The notes under the pieces are model-generated. The model was not told the origin of the DNA, made no database searches, and was given only the letters and a program-made list of their open reading frames with translations. From Typha latifolia (Eukaryota > Streptophyta > Magnoliopsida > Poales > Typhaceae), in NCBI GenBank assembly GCA_019914945.1, contig CM034099.1:20920704-20984703 (forward strand): 64,000 nucleotides of DNA, read 5' to 3'. The position numbers and the translations under genes were made by a program. This document shows positions 63,500 through 64,000 of this stretch, piece after piece (the first letter of the stretch is position 1; each line of letters starts with the position of its first letter).

Positions 63500-64000
63500 G
63501 AAAGATTTCGTGGAATAGAATCCCCACTAACTTGGTTCTGCCGAGCATAGGGCTTGGCCATGCCAGAACGTGTCAAGTGTGTGGGTTGATTAATGCAATC
63601 ATTGAGTATATATTTTTTGCATGTAACTTTGCTCGAGCTATGTAGACCGCCCTAAACACCTTCTGGCCTATTAGGCTCCTCGAGCCTTCTTGGGTTGATG
63701 ACCTATAGATCGCTGCAGTCATTACAACCTCTCAGGACAAGAAATCACTAATCCTTGCCACCATAGCGGTTACCCTATGACATATATGGAAGCATAGAAA
63801 CACTATTTGCTTTGACAACAATAGAGAACATACATTTTGCCTTAATTATTTGGGAAAGATTCCTAGCACTCACTTATGAATGTTTTGTGGCGTATGCGCA
63901 TCCTCAAGGAAATAGCACCATTTATACTTTGCCTATCCGCTAGGAACCACTCAACCTAGGATTCCTTAAGCTCAACACAGATGACTCATTTTCCATAAAT
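63500..64000 (+). pseudogene. LINE ORF2 relic at the right edge
   Basis: The translated frame reads ARTCQVCGLINAIIEYIFFA followed by CNFARAM, matching the CxxC..(H)xxxxC zinc-binding core of the plant LINE zf-RVT domain. Further on in the same frame, HIWKHRNTICFDNNRE matches the W-KxRN-x-FxN segment that follows this domain. Stop codons at several places (for example after FARAM and before HIWKH) show that it is dead. It probably continues past the window. Confidence 0.7.

Noticed and set aside
1..64000. CRISPR arrays, tRNA or rRNA genes, viral insertions, or a novel multi-gene system
   Set aside because: No regularly spaced repeats, tRNA-like A/B boxes, rRNA segments or viral coding regions were recognised by eye. 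The genes are ordinary, unrelated plant nuclear genes.

Overview
The window is a piece of a flowering-plant nuclear chromosome. The evidence is a set of intron-rich genes with GT-AG splicing, all belonging to plant families: an MIKC*-type MADS-box gene, an isoprenylated heavy-metal protein, a membrane-anchored ubiquitin-fold protein and a kelch F-box protein. Intergenic DNA is AT-rich and carries relics of LINEs and small DNA transposons. Introns of 1-3 kb and a GC-rich last exon in the ascorbate oxidase gene would suit a non-grass monocot, but that placement is weak inference.

Layout. 1-8.8 kb is gene-poor, repeat-rich DNA, with a possible 3' end of a gene or element at the very left edge and a retroposon insertion near 4.1-5.0 kb. 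Then come: L-ascorbate oxidase (+, 8.9-11.2 kb); an eleven-exon MIKC* MADS-box gene (-, 13.0-15.1 kb) with 19-nt and 28-nt exons; a HIPP26-type heavy-metal-associated isoprenylated protein (-, 16.2-16.8 kb); a repeat-bearing gap; an aspartic proteinase-like 1 gene (-, 20.6-30.4 kb); MIC60/mitofilin (-, 31.9-38.5 kb); a CID-domain RNA polymerase II regulator (-, 39.4-43.1 kb); a short-chain dehydrogenase of the 1-acyl-DHAP reductase type (-, 43.9-47.3 kb); a single-exon F-box/kelch gene (+, 50.1-51.5 kb); a MUB gene (+, 55.6-58.7 kb); and an acidic, probably nuclear protein (-, 60.1-61.5 kb). The right end holds a LINE ORF2 relic.

All multi-exon models were built by hand from splice sites, reading phase and family resemblance. 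Every stated exon chain keeps the frame from ATG to stop. The genes do not form a pathway; they are neighbours. From memory, the order aspartic protease / CID protein / dehydrogenase matches Arabidopsis At5g10080 / At5g10060 / At5g10050, which suggests ancient conserved gene order.

I found no evidence of a new biological system. The most interesting items are structural: a Mutator-like non-autonomous element with a 9-bp target duplication just upstream of an intron acceptor, a 136-bp tandem duplication across its end, a probable GC-AG intron in MIC60, the MADS-box micro-exons, a retroposon with an 11-bp target duplication, and G-quadruplex-type tracts in two introns.
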